A DNA stretch of 64,000 bases from Owenia fusiformis (Eukaryota > Annelida > Polychaeta > Sabellida > Oweniidae). This document shows positions 24,083 to 33,595 of this stretch, piece after piece; position 1 is the stretch's first letter; each line of letters begins with the position of its first letter. The stretch covers positions 28,651,936-28,715,935 of the forward strand of contig CAIIXF020000006.1 in the NCBI GenBank assembly GCA_903813345.2, written 5' to 3'. The position numbers and the translations under genes were made by a program. The notes below the pieces were generated by a model, which saw only the letters and a program-made list of their open reading frames with translations, made no database searches and had not been told where the DNA came from.

Positions 24083-24496
24083 TAAGATTATATAATTCAG
24101 GTAAAAACAAATACATGATGTTTCATTTTGCGCCAAACTACAACCATATTTATTTTAACACCAGCGTTTTATTTTACAATAAACTGAATGCAGGGACCTC
24201 CATGCGTTCCGTTTCTGATTCCCTCTATGTACAGTGTGTATTATGAAAAATAAATTTAACTAAATGATTTTAGAATATAATATTATCAATATATCATCTT
24301 TAGATAAGTAAGTCTTGTCCTTTTCTTGTTGATAGGCCTCATGTATGCATTACCGTAGTATTCTAAGCTGTAGACATTCATAAGTGATTCATTGTTGTTG
24401 TAACCATGGATATCATAACGTCAGAGAGAACCAATTCATAGCTAGGAATGCCTATGGGAATGCACCGTTTGGATTATGTGGTAGTTCCACATGAGG

Positions 24497-24633
24497 CTAG
24501 TTTTCTATACAAGTGACTTGTTCGCCCGATACGCAACGAGTGGTTGTCTCTGTACTGTCAGGAACAAGGCTCCATCCATCTGGACATTCAAATGGGCTAC
24601 AAACCTTCTGAGCAGCCACACCGCCGATATCCG
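24497..24633 (-). CDS. Multidomain extracellular protein, last coding exon (Cys-rich tail)
   Basis: The exon begins after TGATTTTCAG in phase 1 and ends with TAG at 24497-24499. In the spliced frame it reads DIGGVAAQKVCSPFECPDGW and ends in CVSGEQVTCIEN. Four cysteines and no hydrophobic stretch mean no transmembrane anchor or GPI signal. The protein therefore ends as a secreted tail unless another splice form exists. The tail has no family I can name. The frame is fixed by the upstream Sushi exon (donor ACCC|GTAGGT). Confidence 0.7.
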
Positions 24634-25074
24634 CTGAAAATCATTTAATATGTAAATGATAATACAATCATAGAGTAAATGTTTTATTCTAACTTTTTTA
24701 CTGTAAACAGTATTACTCTTATTTGATATCAAATCTAAGCGCAAGTACATTTGAATAGATGTAATAATGACATTATGTCAAAACATCTTACAACCATGAA
24801 GCAATGTCACAGTCTATTAAAATTATGAATAATACAATTTCTACAGCTTGAATTTTATTTATATTTGTTTTATTTGTGTTCATTTTATCAAACCACTCAA
24901 CTCAACATTATTCAACGTTCTTCCTAGGTTTGACAATCATAACGTGTTGAAGTATGTTTATGCACCGGGGTGATAATATTGAGATTTCAAGACTTAATTG
25001 TACGATACAGTATTTCTTGATGTTAAGTATGACGTCTATATTGTGTATTTCTAATATAAGAATAAAAGACCTAC

Positions 25075-25257
25075 GGGTACACTCGGGCTCCGTGCCGGAC
25101 CATTCTCCGTTCGACAAACACGTACGTTCTTCACTTCCACTTAGCGTGTAGCCGTTTTTGCAACTATACACACGGAGATCACCGCGTCGTCTACCATTTC
25201 CTTCTGTTTTCCCATTGTCTACCTTTATATCATCACATTGCTTGACACGGTCTGACT
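25075..25257 (-). CDS. Multidomain extracellular protein, Sushi (CCP) domain 2 exon
   Basis: A 183-base exon with phase-1 borders (acceptor TTCTGTTTAG, donor GTAGGT). It encodes KQCDDIKVDNGK, then a CKNGYTLSGSEERTCLSNGE segment and WSGTEPEC. The four cysteines and the GY..SG...R.C...G.WSG..P.C pattern define a complement control protein/Sushi module. Such modules form beta-rich extracellular binding domains. One exon per module with symmetric 1-1 phases is typical of exon-shuffled Sushi repeats. Confidence 0.85.
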
Positions 25258-25641
25258 CTAAACAGAAAGAACACACCATCTACCCTAATACTATCACATT
25301 ATCTACATTAATATTATCATATTGTGTACCCTAATATTATCACATTTCGGTAAGCAGGTAAACGATCTTAACAGAAAGAACACATTGTCAACCATACTAG
25401 AGAGATTTCGCAACCGTACTTATGGCGTGTTTATCCAGACCCTTATCAAATGTTTATCAAGACGAGGGGAAATCCAAGAGCTTAACACTAAAACTGAATA
25501 TCAAAAAATCCGAAAGACGGTAACATGGAAATGAAACCCAGCATGCCATCTTAAGAAATGCTACCAAATCATGAATATTCAAAATATCCCGCGCCATTGA
25601 ATAACCATTAACCCAATCCAATCACAAAACATGTTACTTAC

Positions 25642-25821
25642 TTTCGCAAACAGTTTCGGTTCCAGTCCATTCGCCATTGTATTGACACGTTCGGGATCGA
25701 CTTCCACCTATAATTTCATAACCATCATCGCACTCAAAAAATTGTTCGCAGTTTGGCCAGATGTTACAGGTGCTAACTGTGGAACCATCCTCGGGATCAG
25801 CCAGGGTAGGGCAGGGAATGG
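25642..25821 (-). CDS. Multidomain extracellular protein, Sushi (CCP) domain 1 exon
   Basis: A 180-base exon with phase-1 borders (acceptor ATAATTTCAG, donor GTAAGT). It encodes IPCPTLADPEDGSTVS, then CNIWPNCEQFFECDDGYEII and a C.YNGEWTG...VC end. The CDDGYE..G...R.C...G.W motif identifies a Sushi module. Two additional cysteines early in the module (CNIWPNC) give six, which could form an extra disulfide. Confidence 0.82.
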
Positions 25822-26029
25822 CTGAAATTATTATCCATAAACAAAATTCTTGAGTAATTCCTGAAACTGTTATGGGTTAACAAAATACTCGAAGATAAGT
25901 AGCAGTAAAAATATTTATATTTTGATAGGTGTGACTGTGCGCGATAGCAATCAAGATATGTGATCAATTTGAATTGAATTGTTCTTGGGACAAAATCGCT
26001 CTTGAATAAAATAAAATAACCGAGATGTA

Positions 26030-26190
26030 CACCTGCTCCATAAGTTTGGAAACATCTTTATTTTACCTAGTATCATATTGGTGTCTACAACAGTTTACGT
26101 ATTCATTACTTTGGTGTTTTTTTTCAAATCAAAACACATAAACAGACTTTGAAGGGGTCTCCTTGTTGACAAACTTATGGAAGGGGTGGG
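26030..26190. mobile_element. 161-bp MITE abutting the TSP1 exon donor
   Basis: Left TA then CACCTGCTCCATAAGTTTGG; right CAAACTTATGGAAGGGGTGG G then TA. The right-hand TA (26191-26192) is part of the splice donor GTGAGTA of the TSP1 exon, so the insertion lies 7 bases into the intron. Related to 23856-24082. Confidence 0.65.
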
Positions 26191-26197
26191 TACTCAC

Positions 26198-26362
26198 GAC
26201 AAGGCTGGGCGTTACACTCCTCAAATTTAGTTAAAGGTCGAGCACAAATCATAACTTTCCCCTCCTCGTCATAGCAGACTTCTTCATATTCGCGTTCCCC
26301 AGCTCCACAGGTCACACTGCATTCTCCAATTGGTTTCCAAAGCTCCGTTACAACGCTACCCA
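26198..26362 (-). CDS. Multidomain extracellular protein, thrombospondin type-1 domain exon
   Basis: A 165-base, phase 1-1 exon (acceptor AATTATAG, donor GTGAGT). It encodes WKPIGECSVTCGAGEREYEE, then VCYDEEGKVMICARPL and FEECNAQPC. The W..IG.CSVTCG.G motif and six cysteines mark a TSP1 repeat. Only one of the usual WxxW tryptophans is present. TSP1 modules bind glycosaminoglycans and matrix proteins. Confidence 0.85.
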
Positions 26363-26833
26363 CTATAATTTCAATAACAGTAAACTGAATACTAGAATAT
26401 AGTATATGAATACCTATCGATGTGAAAAACTCCTTTCAGTCCAATGTTTAATCTATTATTATGAATATTCAAAACGTTCAAAATGTGAACATCTGCAAGG
26501 CCTAATCTGGACACCTTTGGCCGGTTCGAATGTTCGAATTAGACAGGGTGGGCCAAAAAACGTCCATAATTTTGAAAATTCGTAGATTTCAATAAAAAAG
26601 ATTAGCAGTAAATACAGAAATCAATTGTACAACTGTTTTCGAAGTGGGATAAATAAATCTCTAGGGTTCTTGATTCAAAAAGATAAACCCCCCCAAAAAA
26701 AGACTCATCTTAGTCCCCCACAATTCCAGTTATTTCTAGGCCTCTTATGGATAAGATCTTGATTCACAAAGTTTCAATTGTTCCTACCTCTAGACCCAGT
26801 GGAAAGCGACAATGGTGGATAAGAACAGCTTAC

Positions 26834-26953
26834 CTTTCTCACATTCAAGACCAGTTGCGCCTGTGGGGCAGTCACATGTCATTTTGTTTGGCTCCTGTGA
26901 GTTAGTACATGTTCCTCCATTACGACATGGTTGGGGCCAGCAATTGTCAACAT
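26834..26953 (-). CDS. Multidomain extracellular protein, EGF-like domain exon
   Basis: A 120-base, phase 1-1 exon (acceptor TTGTTATATAG, donor GTAAGC). It encodes VDNCWPQPCRNGGTCTNSQE and CDCPTGATGLECEK, a complete six-cysteine EGF module of the NGGTC/CxCPxGxxGxxCE type. The Asp-Val-Asp-like start is suggestive of calcium binding. The Asp/Asn hydroxylation consensus is not clearly met. Confidence 0.87.
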
Positions 26954-27696
26954 CTATATAACAAAAGGTTGTAAGGTTAGTACACTCCCATCCATATTGC
27001 AGCTGGAAAGCCATTTTGAATCACTCATCAAAGCCTTATCTGGCCTTTTAAGATGAATTCGTCAGTTTTGTCATCAAATCTTCAAGTATTGCGATTAGGA
27101 ACAAAATTAGGATTCAAACAATGTTGACATTAAAAATGGCTGCCATCACTGAGCTAACGTGTTTTAAATTCCAAAAGACATTCCTGAAATTAAAAGGTGG
27201 TATGGATTTAGTGAAGACAGACATACATACATACATGAAGACGGACGGACGGACGTGTCTAGCCCGACATATGGCACACTTGGTAGGTCTAAACGCGTCT
27301 ACCGATAATGAACCAGGCTAGGGTGCAAAAGCATGACTAGGGCGGTATTTTTTAATTTAAATTTCCAATATCTTGTTTAGCATTGACTTTTTAGTGACTT
27401 GATATCGGCGATACATTGGAGTGTTTGGAAGCTCTCATATTTTTCTGGATTTCTCTAATCGAAGTTAAACATGAATTGGAAGTACAAAAGAGATGTTATA
27501 ATAAATATCCTCCTTGAAAAAAAGTGTTACCTCGTCTAAAAATCTAAACATGTAGGAGCTTTCAAACAAAAGTATCATATTCAAATTTGACAAGGGGAAG
27601 TTCATACGTACTAAGCGAGACATCGCCTCTGTTACGCTAAATTGCACCCACCCGATTCATTATCGGTGGTTGCGTATACATATCAAATGCACTTAC

Positions 27697-28608
27697 TTTC
27701 TGATTTGACGTATCTCTTGATCACAAATGGTACTTTTGCGATATCTTTAACCCTCTCCCTCAGTTCATCTCTACATGTGTCGCTGATGTCATATTTCATC
27801 GTGACGTAGAATTCAGAATAATATGATGCATGTAAGACAATTTTTTCATTACCAACTTCTTTCGTGGCAATATCTGGTGACGATCTCACACATATGGTTT
27901 CTGCTGGATCGAAGGGGGTGGAGATAGAATTACCAATAGGGCACCATTTGAAGTTACCCTGATAACTAAATGCAAATTTGTTTGGACAGCTTTTGAATTT
28001 TGGAGACACAACAGTTGGGTATAGTTTACTGAACAAGCCTGTTGTTATTGTCATACATACTACATACTGCTCATCACTACACTGCAAGTCAGGATGGAGC
28101 ATGGCCATGGATTCGATGTAGTTGGCCTTTTCAAATTCATCCGCGCAGTCAATCCATTGATTCTCCAAAAGCCATTCGGGATCGTTTCGAAGCTTAAACG
28201 ATACCGTATCCCCCATGAGAAGTGCGTTCATGTCAATCGTGTACTTTTTATCCACGTTTGAAACACTTGGATTGTATGTCGGAACATAAACGCTGTATTC
28301 AATATCAGCCTCTTCGCTTACAACGATGGATATTATTTGGTCAATCGCATCCCTTGTGAAGTAATCATGTTTGCAAACACTAGGTCTCCTACCCCCGTTT
28401 CTAAACTCTATGGTGCTACATATCTGGATAGCTATCGACTGCAAACGTGCCTCGTCCAGAACAAGCACATTGATGATTTCATGCAGGTTTATTTGTGTCT
28501 CCGTAGAACCGATGAATTTCACATGTTCTTTGGCAATATGAAGTCCAAGAATTCTGCTAATCACACCTCCTTTGTCATCGATGTAGCCAGATAATGTCCC
28601 AATTTTAC
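27697..28608 (-). CDS. Multidomain extracellular protein, large exon of unknown domain (304 codons)
   Basis: A 912-base exon with phase-1 borders: acceptor ACCATTTAG at 28609-28610, donor AAA|GTAAGT at 27691-27696. It encodes KIGTLSGYIDDKGGVISRIL at its start, a middle with VYVPTYNPSVSN and WLLENQWIDCADEFEKANY, and an end with VPFVIKRYVKSE that splices into the EGF exon. About ten cysteines and a beta-rich composition suit an extracellular module. I do not recognise the family. Upstream exons, including any signal peptide, were not found. The first ~190 bases of the exon are copied in inverted orientation at 29312-29502. Confidence 0.75.
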
Positions 28609-29502
28609 CTAAATGGTAATGATACAATGTGTGTTAATAGACATTCAGACTCTATCACCATTTTCCACAAATTTATAGAGGGTAAGACTGATGATGCCGT
28701 GGCACTGACAGCAATGTTCATTTATTGACAGCTGTGCAAAACATTTACTCGATTTGGTTAAGACAAAATGTGAAGCAACAACTAGTAGTGTTAAATCAGT
28801 AAGGAAAGAGTTGCACCTTCTAATTAAGTTTCGTTCTCACAGGAATAGCTAACCTATAGAATATTAGGAATATTCCTTGCCAAACCATCTCTCTCCTCCT
28901 ATGGTAGCTATAACCATATATATACTTGCCATGTTTAGCAAACCACGCAAAAATGTTTTGATATGGTCAAATTTGATCACTTAGAAATGTGATGCTCAAT
29001 TCCAGTAAGCTGCCATCTTTTAAAATTTTACACAGGAAGTGATGTCATCGACTCTCAACTTCTATAGGTTAGCTATTCCTGTGAGAACGAAACTTAATTA
29101 GAAGGTGCAACTCTTTCCTTACTGATTTAACACTACTAGTTGTTGCTTCACATTTTGTCTTAACCAAATCGAGTAAATGTTTTGCACAGCTGTCAATAAA
29201 TGAACATTGCTGTCAGTGCCACGGCATCATCAGTCTTACCCTCTATAAATTTGTGGAAAATGGTGATAGAGTCTGAATGTCTATTAACACACATTGTATC
29301 ATTACCATTTAGGTAAAATTGGGACATTATCTGGCTACATCGATGACAAAGGAGGTGTGATTAGCAGAATTCTTGGACTTCATATTGCCAAAGAACATGT
29401 GAAATTCATCGGTTCTACGGAGACACAAATAAACCTGCATGAAATCATCAATGTGCTTGTTCTGGACGAGGCACGTTTGCAGTCGATAGCTATCCAGATA
29501 TG
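28419..29502. repeat. Inverted duplication: 443-bp arms around a 198-bp spacer
   Basis: Bases 28419-28861 and 29060-29502 are reverse complements with no gap and no mismatch that I could find by eye. The left arm holds the start of the 304-codon exon, its acceptor and about 250 bases of intron. The right arm repeats them on the plus strand, giving a 69-residue frame identical to the exon start but without the remainder. Confidence 0.9.
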
Positions 29503-29779
29503 ATAAGACTCATATTTTCACATTATATTATATTTTTGATTTTGATTTTCAACATCACATAAGTTGAATATCGCAGATATAGGTATGAGATGTATCACCC
29601 ATATGGTAATACCTAATTTGACCAAATAATACAAATATACCGAAATTACTGATGTACACTAGTACAAATGATATTCGATATGTCAATATGATACAATAAA
29701 CAACAATAACAAGGCACAATATCTTGATCACAGTTGATTAGTTGTCGATAGAGATTCATCTCCAAGATACCACTGATGT

Positions 29780-29988
29780 GTGGCGATGGACATCTTAGAC
29801 ATTCGTTTGTTGTCAAAAATCAGAGTTGCACTCTTACATTTGTCAAATATGTGGCGATGGACATCTTAGACATTCGTTTGTTGTCAAAAATCAGAGTAGC
29901 ACTCTTACATTTGTCAAATATGTGGCGATGGACATCTTAGACATTCGTTTGTTATCAAAAATCAGAGTAGCACTCTTACATTTGTCAA
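29780..29988. repeat. 71-bp unit repeated three times
   Basis: GTGGCGATGGACATCTTAGA begins each unit, which continues through TTTGTTGTCAAAAATCAGAG to TTGTCAAATAT. The copies differ at only two or three bases. The array lies within the LINE fragment and expands part of its decayed coding sequence. Confidence 0.88.
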
Positions 29989-30493
29989 TGGGATGACCAG
30001 CATGGTACACGACAACTATACTTATAAACGATGTCTAGTTGTTTTTGCAAATTGTTTGGAGTTGATGCTATGACTGTATTATCATCAGCGACGAGTATAC
30101 AAGGTATGGTTAAGTCATCACTGAGTTTCAAACCAAGCCCAGAATCAAGTTATTCATGAATATGTTCATCAATGTAGATCATGAATTCCAGAGTGAGGAA
30201 CAATTTTTTCCTTGTCCACAGCCCTGTGCAATGGTTATTTCGCGTGAATAGAAATCTTCATATAAGATTCTGGCTTTCGTGTTACTATACGATTACACAA
30301 TCAATCTCCATGCCTTCGAGTTAATGCCTAGCTTATAAAGCTTTACAAAGAGGCCATTTCTATACAATAAGTCAAAGGTCTGGACGTCTAACATAGCAGT
30401 AAAAACTGGTGAATCTCTCTGAGAAAAATGTGAAATAACTTCTTTAAAAACAAATGTAGCCATTTGACTGCCAGCAGTGTTCTCAAATTGCAA
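29780..30493 (-). pseudogene. Decayed non-LTR (LINE) reverse transcriptase fragment
   Basis: Minus-strand frames give FKEVISHFSQRDSPVFTAML then DVQTFDLLYRNGLFVKLYKL and SKAWRLIV. Further along comes a QGCGQG-like segment, then LVADDNTVIAS in another frame. These are RT motifs (the DxxKAFD region, the RQGC box, and the ADD catalytic box changed to VADD), broken by stops and frameshifts. Both ends are missing. Clade unclear, perhaps CR1/L2-like. Confidence 0.65.
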
Positions 30494-30587
30494 ACAATGT
30501 GGAACTTTGGAAGATTTAAAAATCTGTAAATCGGTCTAGCTTTTGTCAAGCTTAGTCAAATGAGGCAGGTAGTGTGAAAGGTTTCTA

Positions 30588-30722
30588 GAAAACTCATCCC
30601 AAGACAACTCATCCCAAGACAAGTCATCCCTAAGACATCTCATCCCAAGACAACTCATCCCAAAACATCTCATCCCAAGACAACTCATCCCAAAACATCT
30701 CATCCCAAGACAACTCATCCCA
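30588..30722. repeat. Tandem 13-16-bp repeat, left arm of a foldback
   Basis: CTCATCCCAAGACAA and CATCTCATCCCAAAA alternate about eight times. The complementary motif GATGAGTTGTCCTGGGATGA lies at 31376-31395, so the pair can fold back over about 600 bases. Confidence 0.75.
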
Positions 30723-31349
30723 CTTGTATAATTGATAGATTATTAATCCCTGTATTATACAATGTATATCCCTTTTTTTAATAATTTTTCAATTACAAAG
30801 TGATAATTTATTATACACTCAATTTTTAATATTGATTTTTAGCATTTTGATTAATTCTAGGTTATTCTCAATATACTTGAGAATATAGAATTGAGAATGA
30901 AAGTCATAGACAGACAGAATTTCCAAATTTAATCATCATAAATCTGTAAGTTTGAAATGAAAATCCTATTTAGGATTAAGCCAAATGTGACTTATTGGAA
31001 ATAATCAAAATATTTTAAAACAAAGACTGAATTAATCTGGGAGAATTATTCTGATATTACCCCGAATAATATACATTCTTATAGAGTTAATACTAATCTG
31101 ATACCTTTGATGATCTTTGCTTTAATAAGTATTAGATATTTTGAACATGTTTATCTTTATCCTAATCAATCAACAAAAATTAACTAAAACTTGACTAAAC
31201 TATCTACAAAAAATACAAAATATTAAGTAAATACAGCATGAAAATGTATATGATAAAAAAAGATATTCCATGGTCAAACACCACTTGTGCTAACTGCAAA
31301 ATATCTCTAAATATTTTTGAAATATTCTCTCAAAATTTGAAATTATTTG

Positions 31350-31445
31350 AGATGTCTCGGAATGAGATATCTAGCGATGAGTTGTCCTGGGATGAGATGT
31401 CCTTTTATGGATGGGTTGTCTTAGGGCGAGTTGTCTTGTCCTGTT
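31350..31445. repeat. Right arm of the CATCCCAAGACAACT foldback
   Basis: Diverged GATGAG(A/T)TGTCC(T)GGGATG units, inverted relative to 30588-30722. They stop just before the 3' end of the transporter gene at 31464. Confidence 0.6.
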
Positions 31446-31463
31446 ACCGTGTGAAACTATCTA

Positions 31464-32876
31464 TCATTTAAGGTTTTCTTTGCGCTTCAGAATGTCATCT
31501 CTTTCAATTTTAATCAAACAAACATTAAGAAACAATGCACAAAAGCATAAAATTGCAAGCAAAACAAACAGTCCCTTTGAGCAAGATTCACCATAACACT
31601 CATTTGATCCTACCGGGCTATTCAATTCGTAACTAAAGCCAAACAATTCTTGGAGTCCAAACATCCCAAGACTATGAGACAGAAATACGAGGCCAAGGAT
31701 TTGTCCAATGTACTTTACACCAAATAATTCCATGAAGACCCATTGTATTTGTACATAAAATGACCCAAACGCAAAGCTTATCATAATCGTGCTGATGAAC
31801 AAGCCAGCAAATTCATGGTAGAAGAAAATCATAACAAGTAGACCGATAAACGTTGAAATTGAACAATGTAAAAGACTCAATGATCTTGGAATGTTAGGCC
31901 ATTTCAGACAAATATAATTATAGAACCAAGAACTGCTTAATTTTCCTATTAAATTGAAAATTGGAAGGCTGATTGTAAAAACTACAATGTCATTCTCTCT
32001 ATTAATGGATTTCAAGACAGTCGAAATATTGTTAACATACGTAGCACAAGATCCCCCTAAAACACAAGTTATCGTGAAAAGGTAATAAAATTGCATCGTT
32101 TTTATGATTTGCCAGGCATTCAAATTTGGTGGACATGGAATGGTGTCATTTGGAATCAATGTATTTTTCTCATTTCTACTTTCCACTGCATCCATTTCGT
32201 TATCAGTAACTTTGTTTTCTTCGCATGTTTTGAAGAGATCGTTCAATTCATTACTTTCATTTGTATCATATATTTTATCAACTGGAATTTCCTTAAGCAG
32301 GCATATCGCTAACAAATTAATGATCACAGACAGGACGGCTAGGAACAGCATAAAATCACCATATTTCTGATTCTCGGCATCTTCTATGTGGCCTTGTACA
32401 AAGAAACCTTGATAGATGGCGCTGTATATTGTTGCAGCTACCCCAAATACTGCGGAGAGAATCCCTAGTATTACACCTCTATATTTCTTTTCAAAATTCC
32501 TTGAGTTTACACTTATAGCTGCAACAAAAGAAAATGTTGTTCCAAACAGTGTAAATAAATATATAATACAACTCAACCATACATTAGTTGCGAAAAATGT
32601 TTCAAACTTTGTAGTAATCCATAGTAGTGTAAATCCAGATCCAGTGAAAATCAGGCCAAAGAAACTGACAATTCTAGGTCCAAATTTATCAAATATAAAT
32701 CCGGCGGGGAGGCAAATATTTTGACCAACGTCCGCACTAATAAAGATATGCTCCAGATCCATTTGTGTGTAGTTGAATGTAGCTTTCAATGCGATTGCAT
32801 ATGTATTGAAACAATACAAGACTCCTGCTAAAAAGGTGCACAATATTCCCACAAACAAGGAAATATATCTTTGCAT
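31464..32876 (-). CDS. Major facilitator superfamily transporter, Nodulin-like/NFD4 type
   Basis: A single uninterrupted 470-residue frame starts MQRYISLFVGILCTFLAGVL and runs to KRKENLK. It has about twelve hydrophobic membrane segments in two sets of six. Between them is an acidic loop (residues ~215-260, with EENKVTDNEMDAVESRNEK). The N-terminal half has YCFNTYAIALK, then a Q.DL....ADVG segment and LPAGFIFDKFGPR, the MFS loop 2-3 motif, in the arrangement typical of Nodulin-like/NFD4 transporters. The substrate is unknown. It is intronless while its neighbour has many introns, which fits a retrocopy or a naturally single-exon gene. The frame is intact, so it is probably functional or young. 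It lies inside the putative 29-kb composite. Confidence 0.78.
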   Translation of the reverse strand: MQRYISLFVGILCTFLAGVLYCFNTYAIALKATFNYTQMDLEHIFISADVGQNICLPAGFIFDKFGPRIVSFFGLIFTGSGFTLLWITTKFETFFATNVWLSCIIYLFTLFGTTFSFVAAISVNSRNFEKKYRGVILGILSAVFGVAATIYSAIYQGFFVQGHIEDAENQKYGDFMLFLAVLSVIINLLAICLLKEIPVDKIYDTNESNELNDLFKTCEENKVTDNEMDAVESRNEKNTLIPNDTIPCPPNLNAWQIIKTMQFYYLFTITCVLGGSCATYVNNISTVLKSINRENDIVVFTISLPIFNLIGKLSSSWFYNYICLKWPNIPRSLSLLHCSISTFIGLLVMIFFYHEFAGLFISTIMISFAFGSFYVQIQWVFMELFGVKYIGQILGLVFLSHSLGMFGLQELFGFSYELNSPVGSNECYGESCSKGLFVLLAILCFCALFLNVCLIKIERDDILKRKENLK

Positions 32877-32879
32877 GTT

Positions 32880-33595
32880 CAGTCCTTACGGTATGTTTTG
32901 TTACACGAGTCTGATAAGAATATATGGCATATGTTTTGTAGTTGATCCTATATACATTTAAAATCACTACTGATTAATATTGTCTCAATAGCCTGCTGGC
33001 AAGTTGTTTGTTATTGTCTTTCCACATGAAGCAGATGGTTATTTGAATTTGGCTATATGAAATTAATACAATAGTGATAAAGGAATTGACAAATATTTCA
33101 CATAAAATTAAATGTACATTAAATGTACAAAGAAATTAAGTCTGTAAGTATATAAACTTCTATAATCCACTGTAAATTAGATAAACAGATATTTTAGAGT
33201 ATAATAAGATACATGTATATTCTCCAAATCCAGAGAAATGAATACAGAAATAGTGAAGTGTTGGACCTAAACCACATGTGGATTAAGTCTTTGTGATTGG
33301 TCAACTCTGGCCAGCCCCCTTGTCGGCTATGAAATGAATTATCATTATAGACCACTCTGTTCTGCAACACAAAATAACTAATCTCATGATTAGCTTTTAT
33401 TTATTCAAAAACATAAACGCAAAATACATAAACACAAACAATACTTAAATCAATAAAACTATGCACAAACGGAAATATACATATATCCTGGATTAGAATT
33501 TATACAATAGTAAAATAGGATTTTCACAGCATTATATACTCTATCAAAATTTTGATCCTTATACAATAGTAAAAGTCCATAAAATCCATTCAATC
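32880..33595. other. Spacer between the transporter and the LINE
   Basis: The transporter's 5' flank and the LINE 3' untranslated region (roughly 33390-33595, judged by AT-rich sequence with ATAAAA-type motifs). No poly(A) tail or target duplication could be fixed. Confidence 0.45.

Noticed and set aside
23846-24136. Minus-strand 96-residue frame resembling a signal peptide with a cysteine-rich secreted peptide
   Set aside because: It overlaps almost exactly a 227-bp TA-flanked MITE, has no splice or family support, and its hydrophobic stretch is a product of AT-rich DNA.
29294-29503. Separate plus-strand gene identical to the 304-codon exon start
   Set aside because: It is the inverted-duplicate arm and ends where the arm ends, so it is a partial copy and not a gene.
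30536-30718. MSCLGMRCFGMSCLG repeat peptide
   Set aside because: Generated by the 13-16-bp tandem foldback repeat; no signal or exon structure.
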